From NCBI GenBank assembly GCA_001414485.1, contig LLEY01000041.1, positions 434,001 through 498,000 of the forward strand: DNA of 64,000 bases, in the 5' to 3' direction. Source of the DNA: Calycina herbarum (taxonomy: Eukaryota; Ascomycota; Leotiomycetes; Helotiales; Pezizellaceae). Positions 1-11,352 of this stretch are shown in pieces. A model generated the notes under the pieces. The model was not told where the DNA came from. It searched no databases and saw only the letters and a list, made by a program, of their open reading frames with translations. A program made the translations under genes and the position numbers. The first letter of the stretch is position 1. Each line of letters opens with the position of its first letter.

Positions 1-587
1 GCATAGTATACTAATTTCACAATCTCACACAGGTCTTAAACCTTCCTCATCAGAACCCCTCAAACGAGTAACATTTCCTCAAACCTTCCTCACCCAGAAT
101 TCCTAAAATGGCTAAAATAAAGAGGAATTCCTCTTGAAAAACACCAAAATAGGAAAATTTTACTCCGAGAACGTCCACTGGGGAAATTGATGGAGGAGGG
201 GGTTAGGGGGGCGGGGGAGTGGCCTGCTTCTAGTTGAGTGTGTGATGGGAAGGATGATTTGTTATGGCGTTGGATGGGGGAGTTTATTGGGATTGTGAAA
301 AGGCGTTTGTTTAACTTTGGGGGAGTCTATGGGAAATTACACGGTTGAGGGACCGCAACACGAGTTGAGAAGTTAGGATGAAGAGTTCGCGGGTATTATT
401 GGCAGCAACTACATCAGAATATCTCTTGCCAGGGAGTCAAAATCCAGAGATGATTTCCCCAAGACGCCACGCTAAATCGCAAGAAAAATGAAGACTTTCT
501 TCTCAAGCCCGTCCATGTCCCATCCACAGTCATTCCTAGCTCAATGCTATCTTCTGTACATCCTCTCGAAACGCCAACCCCAAACAA
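1..587. other. Gene-free left edge
   Basis: No credible coding region is visible. The stretch is G-rich around 180-260 and otherwise ordinary intergenic sequence. It contains the 3' flank of the RPC11 gene, which ends at 588. Confidence 0.5.
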
Positions 588-1072
588 CTAATCTCTCCAT
601 CGATTAGAGCAACTCATACACTACCCAAAAGTCAGCATCTCATCCAAGCCCCCTCCCCCCAAAAATCAGTTTTAAAATAACTCACCCTGTAAAAATTCGT
701 CATAGGCTCATCAGCACTCCTGATCTGCACAGAATAATACGCCGCCTCCTCGCCATTACAACCATCCTTCGGACACTGAACTTTCGTCTTGTCCGCCTTG
801 TCGAATTGAGCCGCTCCACCAAAGACATCATCTTTCTCGACGAATTTGTATTCTTTGCGTTCGTAGAAGCCTTTGTTTTTTATGACGTATTGGTAGGGAC
901 AGGTTTTGCATTCAAGTCGGTTTTTGCCCGTGTCTTCGGGGGTGGAGGAGTCGTCGGGGACTTTGGAGACGGAGAGGACGTTGGAGCAGGAGGGGCAGAC
1001 TTTGGGAGGTGTTAGTTTGGTGGTTTGTTGATATCTTGAAGGAGTTGGGAGAGGGGGCTTACAGAGGAGCAT
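588..1072 (-). CDS. RPC11: DNA-directed RNA polymerase III subunit RPC11 (RPC10)
   Basis: This is a small zinc-ribbon subunit of nuclear RNA polymerase III, which in yeast supports transcript cleavage, termination and reinitiation. I read three exons, complement(join(588..620,686..999,1063..1072)), giving 118 aa. The first coding exon is only 10 nt; splicing it produces an N-terminus MLLFCPSC, close to the yeast subunit. The N-terminal ribbon has C5, C8, C34 and C37. The C-terminal TFIIS-like ribbon has C79, C84, C109 and C112, and the catalytic hairpin QIRSADEP lies at about 95-102. The last exon (CMSCSNRWRD) is recovered only after removing the intron 621-685; without it the frame runs into non-homologous residues. 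The neighbour on the right is divergent, 553 bp away. The family call is very secure and the splice sites are consistent on both sides. Confidence 0.95.
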
Positions 1073-1625
1073 ATTGATTATATTTGTATGGATTTGATGT
1101 GATTGAAGTTGTGTTGTATTCGCGGAGTTCTCAGGGCAATCGCCTTCAAAATAATTTCGAGAGCTGTGGTGAGTCGAGCCTTCCCCTCCATCAAAAATTA
1201 TCTAGCCTTGTCGGCGATAAGAGGGCTCGCATGGCGCTAAGTCACGATTGGCGATCTCCGACGTGAAGGCTGAAGCGCAGTGCCCGCGGTGCGCCGGTGC
1301 GAGCATCAAACAGATGAAAGCGCTTGTATCCCATAACCTCCTGAGCCCATTCACAACCTCAACAACAAGCAGCCTTCCATCCGGACCTGAAGATTACTTT
1401 CGTTTCTCTCTGCCAAAGTCGTGCCTGGCAAATTCACTTCACCAATCACTAGAAATATCCTCAAGAAGTCGGTGAGTTCCCCCTCCATGATCTCCGGAAA
1501 TAGTACTGTTTGACAGAGGGCTGACATGTGGGATTCATGGACAACATACACTCCACACACCTTCAATTTCCGATTTCGAACCCATTTTGAAACGATATTA
1601 AGAGGGGAAAGTGTTAAATTACAAG
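1073..1625. promoter_or_regulatory. Divergent intergenic region RPC11 / ankyrin gene
   Basis: These 553 bp lie between two divergently transcribed genes and presumably carry both promoters. Open frames here are short and unlike proteins. I see no clear TATA box. Confidence 0.4.
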
Positions 1626-2484
1626 ATGGCAGATCCCCGAGACAAAGGTAGAGAGGCAGAGGAGGATGTCGAGGTACGTAATAAAGTTTACCCCTCGATC
1701 CTGGGAGTGCCAATGTGCCCTTCTATTCACAGTTACACTTGTGGGGTTTCTGCTGGGGTTTCTGCTCAAGAATTTGTGCTGATATATTCATATAGGGTGC
1801 CTCACCATCTGAACAATTAATCGCTGCCTGCCGGGGAAACAATACCGAGCTTCTCCAAGAAATAATAGCCAACGTCGGTTCCGACGAGAAAGCAGCCCTT
1901 CTATTGAACGATACAAAAACCGTATTGGGAAATCATTTATACCACGAAGCAGCATCGCGAGGAAACTGTTCGTTGCCCCTCCCTGTTCCATTTCCACTCC
2001 CAACCCCTTCGAGGCTATTTACTAAAACAAAACCTCAGATGAAGTGATAGACATCCTCCTCGACCAAGACGGCTTCGAATGCGACCCAGTCTCAACCCGC
2101 GAAGGCGACACCCCCCTGCACTCCGCAATCCGCTACATCAATTCCCTCCCCCACCCCCTCTCCGCACACAACTCGGAATTCGCATCCTCGCTCCTAACCA
2201 TGATGTTAGAAGCCGGCTCCGACGCACGTATACGTAATAAAGGCGGTCTCACACCTAGTCAACTGTGTGATCCGAGTGATGTGGAGAGTAAACGGGTGTT
2301 GCAGGATGCGGTCGAGGTGGGTATGAACGAGGGCGATTTTATTGTTGATGAGAGGGATTTGGCGAGTGGTGGGGAGGAGGACGATGTTGGGAGTGCTAGT
2401 GATAGTGATTTTGATCCTGAGGAGTATCGGAGGGAGAAGGAGAGGAGGGAAAAGAGGGGAGGAGGGGAGGGGCAGCCTTTTTGA
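1626..2484 (+). CDS. Small ankyrin-repeat protein
   Basis: Three exons, join(1626..1673,1796..1967,2039..2484), give 221 aa. The chosen ATG starts MADPRDKG. Ankyrin-type helices are visible, for example EQLIAACRGNNTELLQEII near residues 22-40, a GNYEVIDILL repeat, GDTPLHSAI and ARIRNKGGLTPSQL. The C-terminal third is strongly acidic (EEDD, DSDFDPEEY) and ends in a basic Lys/Arg/Gly tail. The size and plan recall the small fungal ankyrin proteins of the YCR051W/YAR1 kind, some of which chaperone ribosomal proteins, but I cannot assign orthology by eye. Introns of 122 and 71 nt have good borders (gtacgt...tatag and gttcgt...cctcag). It is most likely a soluble protein-interaction module. Confidence 0.85.
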
Positions 2485-3647
2485 GAGGGGGTGGACACGG
2501 TCTTTATAGAAATTGAGGATCTGTTAAGTGTTTTGTTTTATGTGAGGTGAGGTGAAGGTGTGAATGAGTCTTTTTTGCCCCTTTTCGAGTCGGGGATTGT
2601 TAGACTGATCTCTTGGTCTCTTTCCTACTATCTTACCACCGAAAATTCAAGAGAGGAGATGTGTAAGAGATTTCGGCATTGCTCTCTACACCGGGAATTT
2701 TAGAAGTAGTAGAATCTCTCTTTCTTCCTTCTTCTAGCACTTCTCATTCAATAGACGAACGACGATTGTCTGGGAACATTCGACAATTAGAATTTAGAAT
2801 CCCGCAATATGAAACTCATTCAAGTTACCATTTAGATCCGAGAAAAAGTTGCTAGTTGTGCTTTGCCGCTTGATAATGCTTTCAGTTACTTGGTCCAAGA
2901 TTGAAATCATTGGGGCGCCTGAGAGATATAGTATATTATCGGGATTTCCTAGTATTAAATCGACCTCGGTTTAGATCAGGGGAGATACAAAAGTTGGTTT
3001 TTGAAGGTGTTCAGCTTATAAAATTACGGTTGGGTTTAAGTTTAATTCTTGTAAAGATCTTCTTATCTTACATGGTCTAGAAGAATGGAAAGAATTCTTT
3101 GGACTGGGAGAATGGTATTTATTGTATTTGGGGGATACAAGGGATAAGTTGAGTAGAATAGTGATTAATAACCATACTCTAATTAGATAATTTTGGGTAT
3201 TAGTCTACATGGATAAGGGCCGAATATATGGGTCGCAGAAAGAAGACTAAGGCATTGTCAGAGTGCTTGAACGAAATTATATTAATGAAGTTTAAGAGTG
3301 AAATAACAAGCAGAGATGAGCTAGGTAAAAGTTGTAACATTGCTCTCTTTCTTCCTTGTGGAACCTGACAGGCAAACGTTCTCACTTTGCTTAAATGATA
3401 TTTAGTGAACTAGATGTGAACTCAATACGAGCAGTTATTTTGGGTATAAATAAAAAGGAGCTGGATATCCGTCATTGGAGCTTAACGCTGGTTCAAATGT
3501 GTTTTCTAATCCCAAAGACTTAAATCACCAGAATGTACACACGCGCTCTTCCAATTTTCCACCTAACACAGCACCGTCTTACGAAACCTCCTCATCTCTC
3601 TCAACCTTCAAATATTCCAGCCACTCCCAAGTAAGTTCTCTCCTCTG
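2485..3647. other. AT-rich intergenic stretch
   Basis: Convergent intergenic DNA between the ankyrin gene and the RING gene. It is AT-rich with only short open frames that resemble no protein. Nothing else is visible. Confidence 0.5.
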
Positions 3648-4560
3648 CTACTCCAACAACGAAGCAACTAACCTCAAATGACTCCTCGAGAATCTAGCCC
3701 GACACTGTGGACAACTATACTTCCCCTCAAACCTTTTCTTCCTTTCAGCCACCTCATCCCTCACACCCCATCCATTATCCCCAATCGAAAACCCAATAAC
3801 CCAAAGATCAATACGTCGATGTCCAAAAAAATGTCCACAAGGTATCTGGACCAGGAATTCCAAGCCTCCCGATAAACTTTCCATTCTCTTCTTACGAATA
3901 GCGCAGATTTTCTGCTCCTCGCTTAAAGAAGACAGGGGACCAGGGGAGGTGGAGAAGGAAGGTGGTATATTCGTTACCGGCACTCGATGTGGCTCATATT
4001 CCGGTCTGGAGATGCGCTCTTCATGCTCTTGAATTATGTTGCAAATGTATATCTCGCTTAATTTCCGATATTGATTGAGGAGATCTTTTTGATGGCGATT
4101 CTTGTATTGGCGAGCTTTTAATTTTCCCCGCTTCCTGAGGGAGGAGAACTTTTTCGAGGTGGCGGAGTGGAGTTGTAGTAATACCGCTTCTAGGATATCT
4201 AAAGCCCTTCGTAGGATGGAGAAATCTTGGTTCGAGGAAAGGCGGTAGTGGGATTCGGGAATGAAGAGGTGGTTGAATCTTGAAGAAAGGAGGGTGAGGG
4301 GTTCGGCTACTACTAGGTCTTGCTGGAGGTGGGAAGGGGTGAGGGAATTGTGGATTTCGGGGGTTCATTTGTAGATAGGTGCCGATGCACCTTTCACAAC
4401 GTGTTGGGAAGTGGAGTTTAGTTGGGGGTTTGGAGGATCTTAGGCATTGGGTGAAGACGTATTTGAAGGGGGTTGGGTGGAAGGAGGCTATGCAGTCGAG
4501 GACTGTGAGTTGGATTCGTTTTGTGCAGATGGCGCACAGGATTTCGTAGGTGCGACACAT
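3648..4560 (-). pseudogene. RING-finger protein gene, one-base frameshift in a C run
   Basis: Two open frames on the minus strand belong to one gene. The first starts at the ATG at 4558-4560 (MCRTYEILCAICTKR) and continues to about RCERCIGTYLQMNP. The second covers the rest, including a helical middle section and a C-terminal half-RING (IPCGHFFGH, then CPQCRARF). They join if the run of five C (G on the plus strand, 4359-4363) is read as four, giving about 303 aa. No GT-AG intron fits both frames. The N-terminal Cys pairs and the C-terminal RING match the plan of the intact 309-aa RING protein at 33257-34186, so this is probably a paralogue. The RING here looks partly degenerate: the position after FFGH is RRID rather than Cys-Ile. 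It is either a decaying E3-like gene or an assembly error. Confidence 0.65.
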
Positions 4561-6081
4561 CTGTTTTTCTTTCACTATTCAAGATGTATCTGAGGGATTA
4601 TTGAGGAGACAAGTTTGTTGAGAGAGATATACTAATCCTAGTCGTGATGTTGCGAAGTGAGAAATTCTTTTCATGTGTCTCATATCCCTTGCATTGATAA
4701 CTAAGTTGGTTTATTCCTCTATGCGGCCAATCGCACAAACCTTTTTTCTGTCCGACGGAAATTTCCATTGAATCAAGTTCAATTTCGGTTGATTTACTCT
4801 ATAACCCATCAAATAGGTTGCAAGCTAAGCTATTCCTTTAGGTGTATAATGAAAAAGTGACCTCGGAATGTTCCGAAAGGGCTAAGTGAGGAGAAATTCG
4901 CAAGAGGAAAAGCTAGTTTCGTCTTCCGATTGTTTAAATCAAACTACGAGTTTAATTGAAATGTTCTATTTTCTTGAAGAAAGATCCCTCTTCTTTCTTC
5001 TAGACTTCCTCTGAATCCAATCAATTTCTTGTTGCTACTATGGCAGATCATTTACAGATATCTAGGCTACAATAACAAAGGAGCCTCGTAACTCTGAAAG
5101 AGGAAGATGGAGGAAGAGTACAACATCGGTCCGGTAGCCAGATCGGCATGACCTCCCTTTTAAGCGAAGTAAATGCAATATTCGATGGCAACGTTTCTTA
5201 TTTAAGCTATAGCATTGAAAGAATCGCCTAGAGATCTTATCTCTCGTCAACAACTAAATCCAAGAGAAAGAGGGTCTCTTTTATGATTAAATGGGGTGTG
5301 AGTTCAATTGTGAAAATTGAGTATAATTGAGTTTGTGGGGGGTCTGGCATGAGGAAACCTATCTCACTATACGTTTACTCATGGCTCTTCCGTCCCTCTA
5401 ACTTCATTTGGATCGAAAATTTGTATTTATAAGTTGTTAATGAGTGTATTGGTTTAACAATAAGGCCCAATATTTTATCATGTCAATCCGTAAGGTTGAA
5501 TTACAACAGAAGCAGACTACGTAATTTCAACGTTACACCAAAGTATATTAAGTTACTTAGATTCCTCCTCCGGTTTCTCATTTTTTTTTCTGAAAGGAGT
5601 GGGCTGATCGCCCGTCCACCTTAACTGATCTCGCTTGTCGTAAAAAAAAAGGTCTTTAGATCCCACTCTCGGCAACACTTATATTGTGATTCTCTCCCGT
5701 CCACTGCAACTAGCCCCACTTGCCCCGCGATTTTCCAAGTTACAACGAGGGGCAATGCGGGGGAACGCTGGGGAACAATGGGGAAATGAAGTAATGTCGG
5801 GCGAGTTCCCGTGTCGTGACCAACTTTGGGACTCTTTGTCTACGATTCGACCTTTGTCCGCATTTTGGTAGCCGTCGACGTACATGCCCAGGAACACTTA
5901 GCAAGAAACTATCGGTAAACTGGGCCCTAATATTGATCTTAACGGCCCTTCTTCTCGGTTGACTTTACTCTAGTAAGTTGGTTTTTGTGAAAATGGTGCG
6001 AAGACCGGAGATCGGGTGATATATAAACAGTTATCGCTGCAGTTAATTGTTTGAGTTTCAGCATTCAACCATATTCTTAAT
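4561..6081. other. Intergenic stretch upstream of the GH1 gene
   Basis: Divergent intergenic DNA of about 1.5 kb. It is AT-rich to about 5600. No open frame looks like a protein. The right end holds the promoter of the GH1 gene, with a TATA-like site at 6020. Confidence 0.5.
6020..6026 (+). promoter_or_regulatory. TATA-like box of the GH1 gene
   Basis: TATATAA lies 55 bases before the ATG at 6082, a usual spacing for a short fungal leader. Assignment rests on position and sequence only. Confidence 0.45.
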
Positions 6082-7992
6082 ATGTTACCTAAAAGTACTT
6101 TGGTCTCCTTCCTTGGAGCACTCACTTCGAGTGCAGTCGCTCAGCAGGTGTATATCTCCGCCGATGGACCAACACCACGCTCAACTTGTACTGCTTCATA
6201 CGAAGCGCCAACATACACATTTACTCCATTTTCTTTCACCCAGACAGAGACGTATCGCATAGCGACTTCGAGACCAGCTCCAACAACGACACATACTTAT
6301 GCACCTCCGTACTCAGCATTAAGTACACTGGTCCCCAATCTCTCAACCACAACATGGGGAAGCTGGAACCCAAATTCCACCGCCCAAGCAACGGGCTCTT
6401 CCAATCCATATGACGAAGTATCATGGACTCGTCTCTGGGAAGCAGCAAACATCACGAATTTCACTGGCAAAGCACTTTACAGTACAACTGTCAGTCCAAT
6501 ACCACTTCCCACAAGCGAACTCGTTCTTCCTCCAGCGGATTACTTCGGACCAACGGATTGCTACACTTTCCCCGAAGATTTCATCTTTGGAGTCGCCGGT
6601 TCAGCTTCTCAAATAGAGGGTGCTGTTTTTGAAGAGGGGAAATCCCCGAGTTTGATGGAGGTCCTTGCTGGGAATGGGGATAACAAGAGTAATAATCAAG
6701 TGACGAATGAGAATTACTATTTGTATAAGCAGGATATTGAGAGGTTGGCTTCTATGGGTGTTAAGTATTATTCTTTCTCCATTGCCTGGACGAGGATCCT
6801 TCCGTTTGCACTTCCTGGGACACCGGTCAATGAGAAGGGGATTCAGCATTATAGCGATTTGATTGACTTTGTTTTGGAGAAGGGGATGATTCCTACAGTT
6901 ACGATGTTTCATTTTGATACGCCGTTGCAGTTCTTTGGGGAGGGGAATAGTTATAAGAGTGATGCGGCTATTGGATATGTTAATGGAGGGTATCAGAATG
7001 AGACGTTTGTGGATGCTTTTGTTAATTATGGGAAAATTCTTTTGGTTCATTTCAGTGATAGGGTGCCTGTCTGGTTCACGTAAGCTTCGTCTCCCCCATT
7101 CAATTTGAATTCCTTTCTAACTTGATTAGATTTAACGAACCACTTTTGTATTGCGACAATGGAAAGAGTGTGGACCATGTGATCAAGGCACATGCTCAAC
7201 TATACCATTTCTACCACGAGGACGTCCACGGAACAGGAAAGCTGGGCATAAAATTCAATGACAACTTTGGAGTTCCCAGGGATCCAAATAACTCCTCTCA
7301 CGTCGATGCCGCCAACCATTTCAATCAGTTCCAACTAGGAACCTTCGCCAACCCCATTTTTCTTGGAATCGATTACCCGGAAGCATACAAAATGACGATT
7401 CCAGATTATGTACCTCTGAGTGCGGAAGATCTCGCTTATATTGGGAATACATCTGACTTCCTCGGAATCGATCCTTATACGGCAACAGTGGTCTCACCAC
7501 CAGATGACGGAATCCAAGCATGCACTTCAAACACTTCATCGCCTCTCTACCCCTATTGCGTAGTCCAAGAAACCGAAAATATTTTCGGCTGGGCAATCGG
7601 ATACCGCTCTCAGTCATACGTCTACCTAACCCCCAAATACCTCCGCACATACCTAAACTACCTGTACAACACATGGAAAAAGCCTGTCCTAGTCTCCGAA
7701 TTCGGATTCCCCTGTTTACGGAGAAGCAAACAAAGAAGTTGTCGATCAACTTTTTGACTCTCCGAGGAGTCAATATTATTTAAGCTTCATGACGGAAATC
7801 TTGAAAGCAATTCATGAGGATGGTGTTAATGTTATGGGAGCTCTTGCTTGGAGCTTTGCGGACAATTGGGAGTTTGGGGATTATGGGCAACAGTTTGGGT
7901 TACAGTTTGTTAATCGTACGACGCAGGAGAAGAAGTTTAAGAAGAGTCTTTTTGATCTGGTGGATTTTGTTACTTCGAGGATGGAGTGGTGA
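6082..7992 (+). pseudogene. Secreted glycoside hydrolase family 1 (beta-glucosidase-like), frameshifted
   Basis: Exon 1 (6082-7079) begins with a signal peptide (MLPKSTLVSFLGALTSSAVA). A Ser/Thr/Pro-rich segment of roughly 140 residues follows, then a GH1 barrel starting near FPEDFIFGVAGSASQIEGA. After a 50-nt intron (7080-7129) the acid/base motif TFNEP is completed across the splice. The nucleophile glutamate sits in VLVSEFGFP. Directly after it the frame breaks: CCCC at 7709-7712 should be CCC to continue into VYGEANKEVVDQLF and on to WSFADNWEFGDYGQQFGLQF, the typical GH1 C-terminus, ending at 7992. With one C removed the product is 619 aa. As given, the protein stops at 7757 and lacks the last barrel strand and the Trp/Glu aglycone-site region. 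GH1 enzymes hydrolyse beta-glucosides; this one would act outside the cell. It faces the P450 gene, tail to tail, 109 bp away. Confidence 0.85.
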
Positions 7993-8101
7993 GTAAAAAT
8001 GTACGAGGAGGTGAAATTAGATTTAACTTAAATACTCGCTTAATATTTAAAGGTTTCCAAGCTTTTGTTTGATTGAACCACAGGTCCGGATCAAAGCATG
8101 C

Positions 8102-10065
8102 TTACTTCTCCCCTCTCTTCACCAATCTCAAAGGCACAGCCTTCATCATCTTCAACGCCATCTCAAATCCCATCCCACTCGACAACTGTTCCTCTGCATT
8201 CCTCAAAGCATCTGTCAAGTTTTCTCCAGGCTTACAAGCAAGCTTCACAATATATTCCGAAAACAACTTCGTAATAGCAGCACAAAATTCCACTTCTGCA
8301 AACCGTTGACCCATGCAAGAACGGTTTCCAGCCGAGAAGGGGATATATGCTCCTTCTGGTGGGGTACAATTTTTGTAGTTATCGGGGAGCCAACGGTCGG
8401 GATCGAAATCAGAGAGTGGAGATTGTGTAGTGGATTGGGATTGGACTTTGGGGTAGTACTTTGGATTTCGATGGGTTGCGTTGAGGTTTATGAGGATGAG
8501 TGTATCAGCAGGAAGTACACAATTCTCATCGCCAATTTTCAAGGTTTGAGGGCGGTCTTTATTGATTTTTGGAAGGAATGGGAGGACGGAATAAAGACGG
8601 ATGGTCTCTTTCATTAATGCTCCAACTCTGCTTTTCATAAGAGCTGAGAAATCGTTTTTGTAAGACAAGTTTGTTGAATGTCGTTCCGAGAGAATGGTAT
8701 CGATGTCTGATTGTAAGAGTCTTTGAAATTCTGGTCGACATGCGAGCAGCGTGACGGCAATTGTGAAGGCGTTGGCGCTTGTTTCGTGGCCGGCGAGGAT
8801 GAAGATGAAGATGTTGCCGAGAACTGCTTCGGGTGAAATTGGAGTTTGGGCGTTGAGTGATGGTGTGCCAGCTTTTACAAAGTTCTCCAGCAGGATTCCA
8901 CCTTCTTCCAATTCGTTGGTTTGAAGGTGCTGAGAGGTGTCATCTCGCATTTCTTCCATGTATTTTCCCCACTCGACAAAAGCTTCTTTAGCGAGTTTGT
9001 GAGATCCTAAAGGGGAATTATCTATAATATTTTTGGTAAGACAGCCAAAACTTCTTTATGAAATCGTAAACTTACTAAGAATAGGCCGCGGAGTCATAAA
9101 AATAGTACCATTGTGTTCAGACAGAGCGGTAATAGCCTTGCCGTACGTCAAAGTATGTCCGGGACCTGGTTTCGAGTCCTCCTCTTCCCTCCAGCTCATA
9201 TGTTTACCAAAGAAAACTTTGCTAATAACATGCAACGCAATTTTCGAAGAATCAGCCTTTAAATTTGGAATCTGATTTTCATTTCGAGTCCAATCCTGAA
9301 CCATTTGCTCGGTTTGCTCAATAGTACCCCTCCAAACTTCCTCATGGCTCTCGTTATTGAATGAAGGAGCAGCGACTTTCCGATAAATACGATGTTCTTC
9401 GCCTTTTGAGGCTGTGATGGTGGCTGCAGATGATCTTGGAGTCAGTATTGCGATTTCTAGAAGTGTGTTTGAGGAAAAAGAGGAGGGAACAGGGCTGTAA
9501 GTAGTGGTACATAGTTGTCTGAGGAGGAGACAGTAACTCAACCCTCCTAAAACAACCTAAAAGAGGGAAAAGAATTAGGAGAATACCCACGACCGTATAT
9601 ATTTAACATCCCAAGCATCTCAACAGCCTTACTGAAGTCGTTTCGTCTGTTAAATATCTGGGATATCACTTCTGCATCGCACGTCCAAAGTATATTTGAG
9701 GTTGGAGAAACCACCATTACAGTATCCGAACCTAGTTTCAGGAATGGTTCATGACCTACGTGCCAGATGCGAGCGAATATTGAGAGAGGGAGCCATGATT
9801 CTGTCCAGGAGGCGGGAAGGAGGGAGAGGAGGGGGAGAAGTGGTTCTTGGAGGATGAGCCAGGGGATGGATTGAAAGTAGACTCTGCGATTTTAATGGTG
9901 AGTGGAAATGTAGGTTATGTGTTGAGTTGTTTGGGCTTACGGAGAGATGACATATTTGAAGCCTGATTGTTTTGCTGCTTGAATGTTTTTCTGTAGGGAT
10001 TGGTATTGGAGGAAGGCGTAAGCGAGCACAAGTACAACTATAGAAATGAGAAGAGCGGAGGTCAT
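8102..10065 (-). CDS. Cytochrome P450 monooxygenase, microsomal
   Basis: Four exons, best read as complement(join(8102..9021,9076..9423,9594..9883,9941..10065)), about 560 aa. The N-terminus is a membrane anchor (MTSALLISIVVLVLAYAFL). The I-helix shows AGHETSANAF, the K-helix ExxR is ETIR in LMKETIRLYSVLP, the PERF-region reads FDPDRWLPDN, and the heme loop is FSAGNRSCMGQRFAE with the axial Cys. The 54-nt intron between exons 3 and 4 is clear (gtaagt...attatag). The border between exons 2 and 3 is uncertain: donor at 9593 with acceptor at 9424 gives NIYGATITASKGEEHR, the expected length. A donor at 9586 with acceptor at 9435 is also in frame. Substrate unknown; no biosynthetic partner stands next to it except the broken GH1. 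Confidence 0.88.
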
Positions 10066-11352
10066 ATTAAGTTTGAAGTTTCATGTATTGCAGTTGAGTT
10101 TACATTCAGGCAAAAAGTAAAAGCCTTGAGATGAAGTTATAAAAGCTGCGTGTGCGAAAATGACAGTTTGTTGGAGTAGTGTTGGTTGGTTGAGTGTTGG
10201 GTGATGCAGTGAGATATTTAACCGAGTCAACGAGTAGCTGAGATGTTGTTTTGTACGTAAACTGAAGGCAAAGTGCCATCGCCCAACTAGTTATTTACCA
10301 CTGTATTTCCATGCAACTGTCGAGAAACTTTGTGCTTACGTGGGAAATCTTGATTTAATGATTGAAACTAGAGAAGTTTCGGTTCTCTTACCCTTTATTG
10401 CTCGAGAACCATTGATGAAATAGTTAGTATTTGCCTCGAAGTAGGAATGTCTGAGTTACCGTGCAGGCTGATCATCTCAGTAAAGGAATACATGAAGTTC
10501 GCAAAAAGAGAAAAAGAGAGCATTCGACCTCTCAAGGGTTGAAAGGGGCTTCGCTAAATTGCAGAAGTAACTATGCTTCTCTTCTCTCGATGCTCCATCA
10601 ATTTAAATTGTTTCAAACAACTAAAATAATGAAGTTTAATGAATTAATATCAGATGAAAAGAAATTAAGCTCTTTTTCTTTTAATGCTATCGAAACATCA
10701 TTTATTTATCCTTATTTTTCTAGATCATGCTATTTAATCAAACTCTACAATTTTCGAGTTGTTTGCTTGAAAGCTCGGTAATCGAGGGGAGAAGGATCAC
10801 ATGCTGGTTGAATGCAGGGATAAAAACAGCTTCTTTATCCTTCTCGTTATGATTGGCTCTTCGTATCCCTCTAGCTACAAACACAGCCACACTATGTCAT
10901 TCTTGACCGCCTTGTTGGAACCCTTTGTTGTGATTTCCTTGAATTTTGAAGATGCGATTCGTGATGGCATTTTGGCCTCGCAAGAAGAGGCCAGTTTGGA
11001 TAATAGTTCTTTAGCGATAAGAGATATCTCAGTACCCTCTTTACTTACGAAACATTTACCTAAACTCACTCCATCGACGTCACCGCCTTTCTGGGGAAAG
11101 TGGAGCTTGGAATTGGAATGAGAGAGCACGTGGACGGTGTTGAATTTATTACAGGTGCCCAGCTTCACGACAGTGGACCCGAGGCGATACTACATTGCAT
11201 TGTTACCCCCAGCAAGCAGCTACATCTATTAGCTGATATCCTCCATAGCTTTTTTTGGATACAATAATCAGAAGAATCAATTCCACCGCAGAATCCGAAA
11301 TCCGAAATCCGAAATCCTCCTACCTCAGTGAAGACCAGAAGAGAAAGAGACG
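10066..11352. other. Intergenic stretch P450 / choline kinase
   Basis: About 1.3 kb between divergent genes. Two overlapping open frames near 10800-11170 (one per strand, about 100 codons) have no recognisable features. A 9-bp unit, ccgaaatcc, is repeated three times near 11293-11318. No other structure is evident. Confidence 0.45.

Noticed and set aside
7700..7760. An intron as explanation for the GH1 frame change
   Set aside because: The protein is continuous on both sides to within one or two residues, and there is no GT-AG pair at a feasible distance. Only a one-base change fits.
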